Source: Paludibacteraceae bacterium
GTDB taxonomy: Bacteria; Bacteroidota; Bacteroidia; Bacteroidales; Paludibacteraceae
Assembly (NCBI GenBank): GCA_024401455.1
Contig: JAKSLA010000008.1
Span: 1-64,000, forward strand
Length of the DNA: 64,000 nucleotides
Direction of reading: 5' to 3'
The notes beneath the pieces are model-generated. The model was not told the DNA's origin and did no database searches. It saw only the letters and a program-made list of their open reading frames with translations. The first letter of the stretch is position 1, and every line of letters begins with the position of its first letter. Made by a program: the position numbers and the translations under genes. This document shows positions 17,702-26,519 of the stretch, in pieces.

Positions 17702-17966
17702 GTAAAAACAAAACATAATAAAAGGCGTTTACTAACGCTTTGTTTGAGCAATTCAAAACTTCGCAACTTTTGTACAACAACCTCAGACAAAGTTACAGTA
17801 GATGACTATGTGACTTGATTTTATTCCTGCACTTGTACTTTTTTTGTACAAGTGCTATAGGAATATTATACAATAGCGTAGGAGTCATTGTGCTTGATTG
17901 GGTTGTTAAGGTAGCGAAGACCATGAATTGCCATTCAAGCTATAGATGGATTCCGCGCTTTTTTTA
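17702..17966 (+). ncRNA. Candidate long rod-shaped RNA, 6S RNA-like (or long structured leader of the next gene)
   Basis: Nested complementary blocks line up in order over ~200 nt. These are GTTTGA 17742-17747 with TCAAGC 17935-17940; GCAATTC 17748-17754 with GAATTGC 17925-17931; CTTCGC 17759-17764 with GCGAAG 17914-17919; AACAACC 17776-17782 with GGTTGTT 17901-17907; and ATGACT 17802-17807 with AGTCAT 17883-17888. The apical arm pairs ATTCCT+GCACTTGTAC (17823-17838) with GTACAAGTGC+AGGAAT (17846-17864). A 15 x 18-base internal bubble separates the last two. A long hairpin with a large central bubble is the hallmark of 6S RNA (SsrS), which sequesters RNA polymerase. A small GCGTT-TACT-AACGC hairpin precedes it, and a T7 run follows at 17959. 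Function is inferred; a cis-acting leader for the 18030 gene is the main alternative. Confidence 0.5.
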
Positions 17967-18029
17967 TGTTTATATTCTTGATTTTTTATTCAACCCAGGT
18001 TTGGAATCCGCCTACAACAAATCATTTTT

Positions 18030-18593
18030 ATGAAAAAACTTTTATTACTATTGATTGGAGCAGTATCGACATTAACTGCTTCTGCACAAATCAAATTTGC
18101 AGCAATTCCTGAGGTTTCGGTAGGATGGACACAATTGCCTAAAGATTTAGACAATTCCAATGCTGTTCATGCTGGCGTTGGTGCAACAATTGGTATAGCA
18201 GAATACGATAATTCATGGAATGCGAACGGCTTTGCTGGAGCTTATTTCAGCATCGACGGATATAGTTTTAATGCAGACATTTCCGATGGAAATTACAAAG
18301 CAAAAGATGTCAGTTGTACAGCAGCATCCTACACTCTAGGAATCAACGCCTTAGCTAGAATGGACAATGGATTTTCATTTGGAGCGTTAATCGGCTACAA
18401 GTTTTGGGCTTCCACTATAGATGTTGACGGAACTTCTGTTGATTGCGAAATAGAAAGTAATATAACGAACAATGTAGCAGCAAAACTCAAAGCCGGCTAC
18501 GGATGGACGCACGCCCTTTTACTTTTCGAAGTTGGATTTGATGGCGGACCAACTGCTGGTTTGAATGTGGCATTCCCTATTTACAAAGATTAA
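18030..18593 (+). CDS. Small outer-membrane beta-barrel (porin-like) protein
   Basis: 187 residues. Signal peptide MKKLLLLLIGAVSTLTASAQ, with predicted cleavage after TASA, then a glycine/aromatic-rich series of short amphipathic strands (VSVGWTQLP, GVGATIGIAEY, FAGAYFSIDGYSF, FGALIGYKFWAS, LLLFEVGFDGGP). This is typical of the OmpA-like or PorT-like beta-barrel fold in Bacteroidetes. No specific substrate is recognisable. It lies directly after the structured RNA region; a dedicated promoter was not found, only a near-match TATTCTTG at 17973-17980. A strong terminator follows at 18615-18653. Confidence 0.75.
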   Translation: MKKLLLLLIGAVSTLTASAQIKFAAIPEVSVGWTQLPKDLDNSNAVHAGVGATIGIAEYDNSWNANGFAGAYFSIDGYSFNADISDGNYKAKDVSCTAASYTLGINALARMDNGFSFGALIGYKFWASTIDVDGTSVDCEIESNITNNVAAKLKAGYGWTHALLLFEVGFDGGPTAGLNVAFPIYKD

Positions 18594-18612
18594 AAAAATA
18601 TTTAGGATATAT

Positions 18613-18660
18613 AGGCCCTTCATTGGTCGGGACACGCCTTGCCAATGAAGGGCTATGTTC
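18613..18660 (+). terminator. Terminator hairpin after the outer-membrane protein gene
   Basis: GCCCTTCATTGG (18615-18626) is perfectly inverted at 18642-18653 (12 bp) around a 15-base loop. Confidence 0.7.
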
Positions 18661-18753
18661 TATTAAACTAGACAATGCCCAAATCTCAATCGGGCACTCT
18701 ACTTGCCCAACAAATCTTCTACAGCTCACCCACTCATCAAAAATATACAGGTT

Positions 18754-20997
18754 ATGAAAATCAATAAATACATATTCACATTCCTACTGTTAGGATTAAC
18801 TTGTCTTAATTGTATTGCAGAAGGAGTTTCTGGACACTTTTCTATTGACTTCACAAACAAAAACGTAAAATTTTCATCCACTTACAATTTCCTCTATGAA
18901 TGGTTGGACATTGACCGCAACACAACCTTTGAAATCACCAGAGATGAAATTGACGAATTGAACATTAGACATACTACTTACCAACAATACTACAATGGCC
19001 TAAAAGTCGATGGCAATATTGTGTTGGTTCATTCAAAAAACAATATCATAAAAAGCGTCAATGGTGTTATCATGGGCAAGGAAGATTCAATAGAAAACGA
19101 CATTCCTTCCTCAATTCTAAAATCCGCAAAACATAACAACCTAAAAATCATCCCAATAAGCAAAAACGGAACAACCATTTACAAAAAAGCCATTGAAATC
19201 GAAGAAAACAACAAACGCATATTCATAGACGAGAGTACAAATGACACATTGAAAATATTGTCACAAATATATAACGTGGAGGGTAAAGGTTATACAATGT
19301 ATAATGGATGGCAAGACATATCGTGCACTTATGGAGAAAACAACAATTACACATTAATTGATTACGACAGGAGCATCTACACTTTATATGCTGGCAACAC
19401 AACCCAAATGATAGAAGAAGCCACCCAATTCAGAGACAACTGCGAACATTACCAATCACCTTCATCTACTTTTTCGGGCATTCTAACCTCCATCACAATT
19501 ACGAAAGTTTCGGGAAACTGGTGGGGTAATTCTTTGATTGATTCGGACCCCGACTTGTACATAAAAGTCAAAGATTCAAAAGGGAAATTACTATACAAAA
19601 CGGTCGTAAAAGAAGACACTAAATTTCCCGTAACATGGGATTTAGAAAATCACATTATTCACATAGACGAACTCTCCACAATAGAAATCTACGACGAAGA
19701 TTATGACAGCGACGATGAAGGCGGCTCCATTTCCTTAACAAAAACAGAGCCTGGCACATATTATTGGTCTAATTCAAAAACTTCTGGATACTTTACTATC
19801 AAAGCCAACCCCGCAGTTGATGCCCATTGGGGCATGCAAAAAGTATTAGACTTCTACTCAATCAAACTCAACAGAAACGGATACAACAACAAGGGTACTA
19901 GAATTTTCCAATTCATCAATCCCGTTGGTCAATGTGGAGAAAACTACAACAATGCATACGCCACTTTGGATCCCAATGGTATAGGCTATATGGTTTACGG
20001 CATGGGGGATGGTATTCAAATGAATCCAGTAGTCTCTTTAGACGTAATGGCACATGAATTCACTCACATGGTAACAAATTTCAATGGTAATGGAGGATTA
20101 AACTATGTAGGCGAGTCTGGAGCTCTAAACGAATCATTTTCAGATATATTAGGCACTGCTGTTGAATTTTATGGACTTGGAAGCAAAGCAAACTGGCAAA
20201 TCGGAGAAGACGTTATGGTAACATACTCCGACCTAAGAAAAATGAATGCCCCCAAAAAGTCAAAGGCAGAAAGCAAGGAAAAATCCATCCAAGCGTTCTT
20301 GAATGTACTCGGATTAGACAACGCTTCAGAACTTCCAACTGAGATTATAGAACTAATCAATAACATTGACGAAAACATAGGTCTTTCCCCTCAACCCGAC
20401 ACATACCAAGGTGAATATTGGATAGACACTGAAGATTTAGAGAATGACCATGGAGGAGTCCATAGTAATTCTGGGGTTCAAAACTATTGGTTTTACCTTC
20501 TTGCCGAAGGAGGCATAGGGACAAATGACAACAATGAGAGTTATAACATAAAAGGCATAGGAATTGAAAATGCAACAAAAATTGCGTATAGGAACTTGAC
20601 CTTCTATCTAACGCCAGATGCCACATTCGAAGATGCCGTCGACGGTTCAATGAAAGCCGCAAAAGATTTATACGAAGATTCACCATCTATACTAAAAACA
20701 GTTTATGAATGTTGGCGTGCGGTAGGCTTACACCTTGACAAATATGACAAAATTTATAACAGCAACGCCATTGACGATGCAATCAATGATGAGTTGGAAA
20801 TATACTCTCATGAGGGATTCTTATACATAAAAAGCAGCTGTTCTGCACCATTGATAATAGTTTCAACTTCTGGCACATTATTGTACCACACAAAGATCTC
20901 CCCAGATCAAGAGACACATATAAATATGTCCAAAGAAAATATTGTAATCGTCAAAGTCGGAGATATCACACGAAAAGTATTGATTCAAAAATCATAA
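18754..20997 (+). CDS. Secreted M4 (thermolysin-family) metalloprotease with C2-like insert and T9SS-type tail
   Basis: 747 residues from ATG 18754; the ATG at 18703 would place 17 polar residues before the signal peptide (MKINKYIFTFLLLGLTC). Order: signal; FTP/PepSY-like propeptide (~25-210); a C2-like beta domain with the acidic loop YDEDYDSDDEGG (~305-330); then the M4 catalytic domain. Zinc site HEFTH (434-438), third ligand in GESGALNESFSD (~453-464) and the thermolysin histidine loop HGGVHSNSG (~566-574) are intact, so it should be active. The last ~70 residues (IYSHEGFLYIKSS to VGDITRKVLIQKS) look like a T9SS sorting domain. It probably acts outside the cell or on its surface. Confidence 0.92.
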   Translation: MKINKYIFTFLLLGLTCLNCIAEGVSGHFSIDFTNKNVKFSSTYNFLYEWLDIDRNTTFEITRDEIDELNIRHTTYQQYYNGLKVDGNIVLVHSKNNIIKSVNGVIMGKEDSIENDIPSSILKSAKHNNLKIIPISKNGTTIYKKAIEIEENNKRIFIDESTNDTLKILSQIYNVEGKGYTMYNGWQDISCTYGENNNYTLIDYDRSIYTLYAGNTTQMIEEATQFRDNCEHYQSPSSTFSGILTSITITKVSGNWWGNSLIDSDPDLYIKVKDSKGKLLYKTVVKEDTKFPVTWDLENHIIHIDELSTIEIYDEDYDSDDEGGSISLTKTEPGTYYWSNSKTSGYFTIKANPAVDAHWGMQKVLDFYSIKLNRNGYNNKGTRIFQFINPVGQCGENYNNAYATLDPNGIGYMVYGMGDGIQMNPVVSLDVMAHEFTHMVTNFNGNGGLNYVGESGALNESFSDILGTAVEFYGLGSKANWQIGEDVMVTYSDLRKMNAPKKSKAESKEKSIQAFLNVLGLDNASELPTEIIELINNIDENIGLSPQPDTYQGEYWIDTEDLENDHGGVHSNSGVQNYWFYLLAEGGIGTNDNNESYNIKGIGIENATKIAYRNLTFYLTPDATFEDAVDGSMKAAKDLYEDSPSILKTVYECWRAVGLHLDKYDKIYNSNAIDDAINDELEIYSHEGFLYIKSSCSAPLIIVSTSGTLLYHTKISPDQETHINMSKENIVIVKVGDITRKVLIQKS

Positions 20998-21168
20998 TAT
21001 TCAACGAGATAAGATATGGCAAAACGAATGCCAATAAAAAGGTTTTAGAATCAGCCTACGATTTTTAAACAAACACCCATCTGTTGCTGAAACGCGAAGT
21101 TTTTAGATGTTTGAATTTTCAGTCTTTGCGGATTAACATCAAACGGGCAATTTCTGTTTTTTGATAGG

Positions 21169-21206
21169 ATGGCACATCATTATTTGGTGTGCCATTCTTC
21201 TTTTTT
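21169..21206 (+). terminator. Terminator upstream of trpS
   Basis: ATGGCACA (21169-21176) pairs with TGTGCCAT (21188-21195), followed by TCTTCTTTTTT. It may end the protease transcript. Confidence 0.75.
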
Positions 21207-21263
21207 CAACCCTATTTCGCAACGCATTATAAACTACCTTTCTCAATATTCCCCAACTTTTAT

Positions 21264-21271
21264 TATCTTTG
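21264..21271 (+). promoter_or_regulatory. -7 box of trpS
   Basis: TATCTTTG 29 bases before the ATG, with a TTTC about 21 bases upstream in the -33 position. Confidence 0.6.
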
Positions 21272-21300
21272 CGTATTCTTAAAATTTAAACATCCGAAAA

Positions 21301-22290
21301 ATGAAAACAGTTGTCAGCGGCATCCGCTCCACAGGTAATCTCCACTTAGGCAATTACTACGGAGCCCTTCGCAATTTCATAAGAATGCAGGAGAACAACA
21401 GATGTTTCTTCTTCATCGCAGACTATCACTCACTAACAACACATCCCGACCCCAACGACTTGTTCCCTCACGTCAAAAGTGTTTTGACCGAGTATTTGGC
21501 AGCAGGTCTTGACCCAGAGAAGTCAACAATCTTCATTCAAAGTGATGTGCCAGAGGTAGTTGAACTTTACCTTATGCTTAACATGCACGCCTACTTGGGC
21601 GAGTTGGAGAAGACCACTTCATTCAAGGACAAAGCCCGCAAACAACCTCAAAACGTCAATGCAGGCTTGCTCACCTACCCTACTCTGATGGCAGCCGACA
21701 TCCTTTTGCACAATGCAGACGAGGTGCCTGTAGGCAAAGATCAGGAGCAACACTTGGAGATGACAAGAAACTTCGCAAAGCGTTTCAACAACTTCTATAA
21801 GGTTGACTATTTCAAAGAGCCGGTTGCTTATAGCGACGGCACTCAAATGATAAAGATTCCTGGATTGGACGGAAGCGGAAAGATGGGCAAGTCTGAAGGC
21901 AACTGCATCTACTTGAACGACGATCCTAAGGTAATCGAAAAGAAGGTGAAAAAGGCATTGACCGATGCAGGACCGACAGAACCGAACTCCGTTAAGCCTG
22001 AGTGCATCGAAAATCTATTCACCATCATGAAGGTTGTTTCGGCCCCTGAAACAGTAGCATATTTCGACGAGCAATGGAACAAGTGCGAAATCCGCTATGG
22101 TGACCTCAAAAAACAACTGGCAGCAGACATCATCGCTGCAACAGACCCTATCCGCGAACGCATCCGCGAGATTGACGCCAACCCTGAAATTCTCCGTCGC
22201 GCCGTAACTTTAGGCAAAGAGAAGGCAAGAGAAAGCGCAAGCAAAACCATCCGCGAAGTCCGCGAAATCATGGGATTCAGGTCTTTCTAA
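21301..22290 (+). CDS. trpS: Tryptophanyl-tRNA synthetase
   Basis: 329 residues, standard length for a bacterial class I TrpRS, which charges tRNA-Trp. The HIGH-type signature is present as HLGN within STGNLHLGNYYGAL (11-23), and the KMSKS-type loop as KMGKS (194-198). Other family sequences include DYHSLTTHPD and TYPTLMAADILLHNAD (~125-140). The start is secure because the Rossmann strand begins at residue 2 and the -7 box lies 29 bases upstream. It appears monocistronic with a terminator at 22319-22353. No T-box or trp leader was seen. Confidence 0.98.
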   Translation: MKTVVSGIRSTGNLHLGNYYGALRNFIRMQENNRCFFFIADYHSLTTHPDPNDLFPHVKSVLTEYLAAGLDPEKSTIFIQSDVPEVVELYLMLNMHAYLGELEKTTSFKDKARKQPQNVNAGLLTYPTLMAADILLHNADEVPVGKDQEQHLEMTRNFAKRFNNFYKVDYFKEPVAYSDGTQMIKIPGLDGSGKMGKSEGNCIYLNDDPKVIEKKVKKALTDAGPTEPNSVKPECIENLFTIMKVVSAPETVAYFDEQWNKCEIRYGDLKKQLAADIIAATDPIRERIREIDANPEILRRAVTLGKEKARESASKTIREVREIMGFRSF

Positions 22291-22318
22291 CTCAGGAACA
22301 GAGGAATCACTCAAAATA

Positions 22319-22353
22319 AAAGGGATGCGTCAAGATCAATTGATGCATCCCTT
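22319..22353. terminator. Bidirectional terminator after trpS
   Basis: AAGGGATGCRTC is inverted as GATGCATCCCTT around a short loop, followed by TATTCTTTTCTT on the plus strand and T/A-rich sequence on the minus strand. Confidence 0.75.
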
Positions 22354-22408
22354 ATTCTTTTCTTGAAAACTATATTCGCAACAAGCCTTTTGCCCACCAG
22401 TTTTCTAT

Positions 22409-22852
22409 CTACATCCCATTATATTCAGGCAAACTGGCCTCCAAATGTTTCAATTTTTTAGGGAAATCGGCACCTCTGCGAGTCTTATGAACCTTCAACG
22501 GATAGATCCTTGTTTCCCAATCGGAAGGGCGTCCAAAATACTCCCACGAAAGGAGATTGGCAGACCACTCCGTCCATGTATCGCTGTGACGATACCAAAC
22601 GAACTTCCTTTTCCGAGCACGCCAACAACTGAGAATACTATCAACAGCAACATGACGGAAAAAGGTCCATGCCCCCCATTTCTTAAACTGCAAATAATGG
22701 CCAAATTCATGGCGCAAAAGATTCTTATCTGCCGCGTAAGCACGACCGACAATAATGCCTATTCCAGGAAGAAAAACAGCCGCCCCACGCTTAAATCCCC
22801 CTAAATTGAGGACTCGAACACGAGCTTTTTGGAAAACGACATCTAATTCCAT
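22409..22852 (-). CDS. Small HExxH-containing protein, possible minimal metallopeptidase
   Basis: 147 residues, no signal peptide. The zinc-protease-like motif is HEFGHYLQ (~48-55), and the segment DTWTEWSANLLS (~91-102) offers a glutamate that could be the third ligand, as in gluzincins. The rest is basic and aromatic. Bacteroidetes carry many uncharacterised short proteins of this kind; an intact catalytic role is plausible but unproven. It lies 72 bases after tadA on the same strand and is convergent with trpS. Confidence 0.6.
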   Translation of the reverse strand: MELDVVFQKARVRVLNLGGFKRGAAVFLPGIGIIVGRAYAADKNLLRHEFGHYLQFKKWGAWTFFRHVAVDSILSCWRARKRKFVWYRHSDTWTEWSANLLSWEYFGRPSDWETRIYPLKVHKTRRGADFPKKLKHLEASLPEYNGM

Positions 22853-22924
22853 ACGTAATTCAAATAGAAAAAAAAACCAACACTCAAGGGGGCTCTACAA
22901 AATCCCCAATTTCAAGAGTTGCGA

Positions 22925-23356
22925 TCATCTCTTCTTTTGGAAGAAAGATCGAACAAGTCCAACACACTCTTCGGCAAGCACACCGCTCACCACTTCGCAT
23001 TTAGGATGTAAGGCCTTCGGAGCAAACTCTGAGTAGCCTCTTTTGGGATCGGCGGCACCATAGACTAAACGTCCCAACTGCGCCCACCCCAACGCACCTG
23101 CACACATAATGCAAGGCTCGACAGTAACATAAAGCGTACACTCTGCGAGATATTTACCGCCCAAATAATCAGCCGCCATCGTAATGGCCTGCATTTCTGC
23201 ATGGGCAGTCACGTCATTCAACGTCTCCACTAAATTATAAGCACGAGCAATGATTTGAGATTTGCAAACGACCACAGCACCGATGGGCACCTCGCCCTTC
23301 GACTCAGCCACTTTAGCCTCAGCAATAGCCTGCTTCATAAAATACTCATCATTCAT
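22925..23356 (-). CDS. tadA: tRNA-specific adenosine deaminase TadA (wobble A34 to inosine)
   Basis: 143 residues of the CDA-like deaminase fold. The zinc ligand and proton shuttle are HAE (52-54), and the cysteines are in PCIMCAGA (80-87, Cys81 and Cys84). Typical flanking sequences GEVPIGAVVV and LGWAQLGRLVYGA are present. TadA makes inosine at the wobble position of tRNA-Arg. Guanine deaminase has the same fold, but the context and short length favour TadA. It starts three bases after the stop of the 78-residue ribbon-helix-helix-like gene, so the two are co-transcribed. Confidence 0.92.
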   Translation of the reverse strand: MNDEYFMKQAIAEAKVAESKGEVPIGAVVVCKSQIIARAYNLVETLNDVTAHAEMQAITMAADYLGGKYLAECTLYVTVEPCIMCAGALGWAQLGRLVYGAADPKRGYSEFAPKALHPKCEVVSGVLAEECVGLVRSFFQKKR

Positions 23357-23359
23357 ACC

Positions 23360-23596
23360 TTATCGCATTTCTTCTTCCGAAAACAAAGTTGGGGCATCTG
23401 CCTCAAATCGCTTTAATACAGTGAGAATTATCGTTTCGCGTAACCACTTCGTTTTATTGCTTATCTTGTACTTTTCATAAAAACGGTTCAAGACAGCCAT
23501 CTCCTTATCATTCAAAGAAATGACTACTCTATTCTTCCTCGTCATCTTAATACGAGTCGCTTCCTGAACGGTTTTCTTATTCTTTTTCACTGCCAT
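23360..23596 (-). CDS. Small basic ribbon-helix-helix-like DNA-binding protein
   Basis: 78 residues, strongly basic N-terminus (MAVKKNKKTVQEATRIKMTRKN) followed by RVVISLNDKEMAVLNRFYEK, a beta strand plus helix as in MetJ/Arc-type proteins. Similar short proteins occur with mobilisation or partition genes, but here it is just upstream of tadA. A -7 box TATCTTTG (23609-23602) sits only six bases before ATG 23596. The message may therefore be leaderless, or translation may begin at the internal ATG 23545 (61 residues). A transcription-factor role is inferred. Confidence 0.55.
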   Translation of the reverse strand: MAVKKNKKTVQEATRIKMTRKNRVVISLNDKEMAVLNRFYEKYKISNKTKWLRETIILTVLKRFEADAPTLFSEEEMR

Positions 23597-23715
23597 ACGG
23601 GCAAAGATAGTAAGAATTCAAATATCAGACGCATTTTATTGCCAAATTCGCCATTTATAGATACTTTTGTGACATTATTATATATGAAATCTGTTTTATT
23701 TAGCAAAGAAAAAAA

Positions 23716-24084
23716 ATGGCAGAACACAACGACCTTGGCAATCAAGGGGAAACATTAGCAGCCAACTTTTTAGTGGAAAAAGGCTACAAAATCCTTCATC
23801 GCAATTGGGTTTCGGGAAAGAAAGAGTTGGACATCGTGGCCGAAGACGGCGACATGCTCGTCATTGTAGAAGTAAAGACACGAAGTACGGAGACGTGGGA
23901 ACATCCCAAGGAAGCCATCACCAACGGGAAAATAAAGAATATCGTCAATGCCGCAGAAGCCTACATCTTCGAATTCGACATCATGAAGGAGACTCGGTTT
24001 GATATTGTATCGGTCATACCGCAACGAGACGGCAGTTTCCGCATCGAGCACATTGAGGACGCATTTTTGCCGCCCGCCTACTAA
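23716..24084 (+). CDS. yraN: YraN/UPF0102 family nuclease-fold protein
   Basis: 122 residues, the usual length for YraN, a PD-(D/E)XK-fold protein widely conserved but of unproven function. Typical phrases are [23 protein letters not shown] split over residues 3-25 (first 20 given by [20 protein letters not shown]), [17 protein letters not shown] (~31-47), and [10 protein letters not shown] (~50-59) carrying the D..EVK residues of the fold. A -7 box TACTTTTG lies at 23662-23669. The last four bases overlap the convergent rnhB stop. Confidence 0.92.
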   Translation: MAEHNDLGNQGETLAANFLVEKGYKILHRNWVSGKKELDIVAEDGDMLVIVEVKTRSTETWEHPKEAITNGKIKNIVNAAEAYIFEFDIMKETRFDIVSVIPQRDGSFRIEHIEDAFLPPAY

Positions 24085-24707
24085 TCTTCAAAATTAATTT
24101 TCAACTGGGGGTCGAGCAGAGTGAACGACATACGGTGGTGCTCGGTAGGTCCAAACTGTTCAATGGCAGCACGATGGTCTTTCGTCGGATAGCCCTTGTT
24201 CTTCTCCCATTTGTAAGCCGGATATTGTTCGGCAATCTGATTCATAAAATCATCGCGATAGGTCTTTGCCAAAACAGAGGCCGCGGCAATGGAGAGATAT
24301 TTTCCGTCTCCCTTCACCACGCATTGATGAGGCACGTCATCATATTTACGGAAACGGTTACCGTCTATGATCAAGTGTTCAGGACGAAGGGAGAGTTGAT
24401 CTATCGCCCTATGCATAGCCAGGACGGAAGCCCATAGAATATTAATCTCGTCTATCTCCTTAGGAGAGACAACGCCTACGGCATAAGCCAAGGCTCGCTC
24501 TTCTATTAGGGGACGCAAGACGTATCGCTTCTTCTCCGACAATTGCTTCGAGTCATTCAATTCTGCGCACTCAAAATCAGGGGGAAGGATAACTGCCGCC
24601 GCAAAAACGGGACCAGCCAAGCAACCACGCCCCGCCTCGTCACAGCCAGCCTCAACCACGCCCTCTTTCAAAAAAGGGAGCAACGGAACTTTATTCACAA
24701 TTTTCAT
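24081..24707 (-). CDS. rnhB: Ribonuclease HII
   Basis: 208 residues. RNase HII removes ribonucleotides from DNA and RNA from RNA:DNA hybrids. The first catalytic pair is in [14 protein letters not shown] (21-34, Asp23 and Glu24), the third acidic residue in HLIIDGN (~111-117) and the fourth in AKTYRDDFM (~144-152). All are intact. Its start is one base after the stop of the upstream M28 gene, suggesting an operon. It ends convergently with yraN, overlapping four bases. Confidence 0.95.
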   Translation of the reverse strand: MKIVNKVPLLPFLKEGVVEAGCDEAGRGCLAGPVFAAAVILPPDFECAELNDSKQLSEKKRYVLRPLIEERALAYAVGVVSPKEIDEINILWASVLAMHRAIDQLSLRPEHLIIDGNRFRKYDDVPHQCVVKGDGKYLSIAAASVLAKTYRDDFMNQIAEQYPAYKWEKNKGYPTKDHRAAIEQFGPTEHHRMSFTLLDPQLKINFED

Positions 24708-24708
24708 A

Positions 24709-25683
24709 TCAATAGACTAACGAAGTAAGGATTCGACCCACCATTCTGAGCGTAGCCGGATTGATATTTTCCGGTGTATCATTAACCGTATGCCAAGTCG
24801 TAGGGAAGCCTCTATGAGCGTTGAAATCAATAATGTCACAGGTTGGGATGCCCGCCCAAATGTTCACATAATAGTGGTCGTCCATAATCGACCCCTCCAC
24901 TTTCGGTGTGAATGCGCTTCCATAGCCCATCTCAAGGGCACGGTTCCACACGCGATAAGCAGACGACTCGGCGTATCGGGCCGTAACACGGTCTATGAAG
25001 AAAGAAGGATCCGCTCCGCCCACCATATCCAGCAACACGCCATACTTTGGCTGCACCTTATAGTGCGTATGTTTAGACCAATATTGAGAGCCCAAGCACC
25101 AATCGTCCTCCACCTTTTTTTCGTAAAAATAAGGCGCTCCGTAATCCTCCGAATCGAAAAATACGATATCTACGCCCCATGAAGGTTCCTTCTGTTGCAG
25201 GATGCGCGCCAATTCCAGCAAGACGCCCACACCACTTGCGCCATCATTCGCACCCATCACTGGCTTTCTATGATTGCTTTTGTCTGCGTCATGGTCGCAA
25301 TACGGACGACTATCCCAGTGAGAGAAGAAGATGACACGATCCGTTTTCTCCGGATAGAGGACACCTATAATGTTATTTGATTTCAAAGGGGTTCCGTCAT
25401 AGGCCTTAAGCGTCACCTTCTGTTCGGTGACCTCCGCTCCAAAGCGTTTCAACTCAGACGCTAAATATTCAGCGCAAGCCTCATGCGGAGCCGTATTCGG
25501 CACTCTATAACCAAAATCACACTGTTTTTTTACGAAAGCATAAGCAGAGTCCTGATTGAAAAGGTCGGCCTCCGGGAACGTTTTTTTTGCAACGGCAGGG
25601 GTTTGCACCTCCGCCTTTTTAGAGTCAGCCGCACTGCAAGAGACTAACCCCAATGCCAATAGTAAGAATGTATATAATCTCAT
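24709..25683 (-). CDS. M28-family glutaminyl-peptide cyclotransferase-like lipoprotein
   Basis: 324 residues. Lipoprotein signal [16 protein letters not shown] (lipobox LVSC, Cys16). The M28 zinc sites are present: [12 protein letters not shown] (~119-130), [18 protein letters not shown] (~144-161), [11 protein letters not shown] and [12 protein letters not shown] near the C-terminus. This arrangement with DHD-type acidic loops resembles glutaminyl cyclases, which form N-terminal pyroglutamate on exported proteins. In Bacteroidetes most signal-peptidase-I products begin with Gln, so this activity is plausible. A plain aminopeptidase is the alternative. rnhB follows immediately. Confidence 0.85.
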   Translation of the reverse strand: MRLYTFLLLALGLVSCSAADSKKAEVQTPAVAKKTFPEADLFNQDSAYAFVKKQCDFGYRVPNTAPHEACAEYLASELKRFGAEVTEQKVTLKAYDGTPLKSNNIIGVLYPEKTDRVIFFSHWDSRPYCDHDADKSNHRKPVMGANDGASGVGVLLELARILQQKEPSWGVDIVFFDSEDYGAPYFYEKKVEDDWCLGSQYWSKHTHYKVQPKYGVLLDMVGGADPSFFIDRVTARYAESSAYRVWNRALEMGYGSAFTPKVEGSIMDDHYYVNIWAGIPTCDIIDFNAHRGFPTTWHTVNDTPENINPATLRMVGRILTSLVY

Positions 25684-25812
25684 CTCTTAAAAATCTAATA
25701 TTTATTGCAAAACTAACAAAAAACAAGGAAAAACTTCTTATCGAAAAGCTTTAGAATGCTTTTTTGTAAAACTTATAGAGGCCAACTTATTATTTTTTCA
25801 ATCTTTATTTGT

Positions 25813-25820
25813 TACTTTTG
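25813..25820 (+). promoter_or_regulatory. -7 box of coaD
   Basis: TACTTTTG, about 79 bases before ATG 25899. No clear -33 element. Confidence 0.45.
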
Positions 25821-25898
25821 CCCCATATTAAATAGGGAGGATCTCCCCATAGTCCATGCAACAAAGCATTGCCTCAAAGCAGTGCGGAACAAAAGTTT

Positions 25899-26363
25899 AT
25901 GAAAACAGCAATTTTTCCAGGCAGTTTTGACCCATTCACCATTGGGCATTACTCGGTTGTAAATAGAGCACTCACCTTTATCGACAACATTGTCATCGGC
26001 ATCGGAGTAAACGAAGCAAAAAAGACCCTCTTCTCTTTGGACAAGAGGATTGAACTCATCAACAAAGTTTTTGAAGGAGAGCCACGCGTCACCGTCAAGA
26101 GTTACGACAGTTTGACCATCGACTTTGCCAAGGAGATAGGAGCAGACATCATTCTCAGAGGCATCCGTTCCATTGCCGACTTTGAATATGAGAAGACGAT
26201 TGCCGACGCCAACCGCCGATTGTCTGGCATCGACACCATCCTGCTCTTTACCGAGCCTCAACATTCGTTCATCAGTTCCACCGTATTGAGGGATGTCTTG
26301 AGATATGGCAAGGACGTACAATGTTTCCTTCCACCACACGTCACCATCAACGATTTGAAATAA
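25899..26363 (+). CDS. coaD: Phosphopantetheine adenylyltransferase
   Basis: 154 residues from ATG 25899, with the family N-terminus [17 protein letters not shown]. The ATG at 25869 would add ten atypical residues and is rejected. CoaD transfers AMP from ATP to 4'-phosphopantetheine, the penultimate step of coenzyme A synthesis. The nucleotidyltransferase motif TIGH (14-17) and the second signature, [13 protein letters not shown] (~127-139), are intact. [12 protein letters not shown] is also typical. It is monocistronic, with a small hairpin (AGTTCCCT/AGGGAACT, 26367-26387) after the stop. Confidence 0.97.
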   Translation: MKTAIFPGSFDPFTIGHYSVVNRALTFIDNIVIGIGVNEAKKTLFSLDKRIELINKVFEGEPRVTVKSYDSLTIDFAKEIGADIILRGIRSIADFEYEKTIADANRRLSGIDTILLFTEPQHSFISSTVLRDVLRYGKDVQCFLPPHVTINDLK

Positions 26364-26464
26364 CAGAGTTTCCCTTGACAGGGAACTTTCTGACTGGATA
26401 AACGGGAAGAGGGCAACACGTTTTTATTGTGCCTTACTTTTTTCGTTCTCCCTCAAAAAAAATA

Positions 26465-26500
26465 AAGGGCAACCTCCGTTCTAAAACAGAGGCTGCCCTT
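26465..26500 (-). terminator. Terminator of the GH5-CBM6 gene
   Basis: AAGGGCA (26465-26471) pairs with TGCCCTT (26494-26500), with inner CCTC/GAGG. The minus strand continues into TTTATTTTTTTT. Confidence 0.85.
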
Positions 26501-26519
26501 ACTAAATTATACAGCCGTA

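Larger units (their letters stand above)
17486..18029. other. Intergenic interval with a candidate structured RNA
   Basis: 544 bases without a credible protein gene. It contains the leftward HAD -7 box (17516-17523), a rightward -7 box TATATTTG (17688-17695), the rod-like RNA described separately (17702-17966), and then an inverted GGATTCC (17948-17954) / GGAATCC (18003-18009) just before the outer-membrane protein gene. Confidence 0.7.
20998..21300. other. Intergenic region between the M4 protease and trpS
   Basis: 303 bases, no ORF. It contains a strong hairpin with a T tract (21169-21206) and the trpS -7 box (21264-21271). A weak GGCA/TGCC hairpin lies ~20 bases after the protease stop. 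Confidence 0.6.

Noticed and set aside
17815..18033. 72-residue ORF overlapping the rod-like RNA
   Set aside because: No leader, atypical composition, and its 3' end overlaps the next gene; the base pairing explains the region better.
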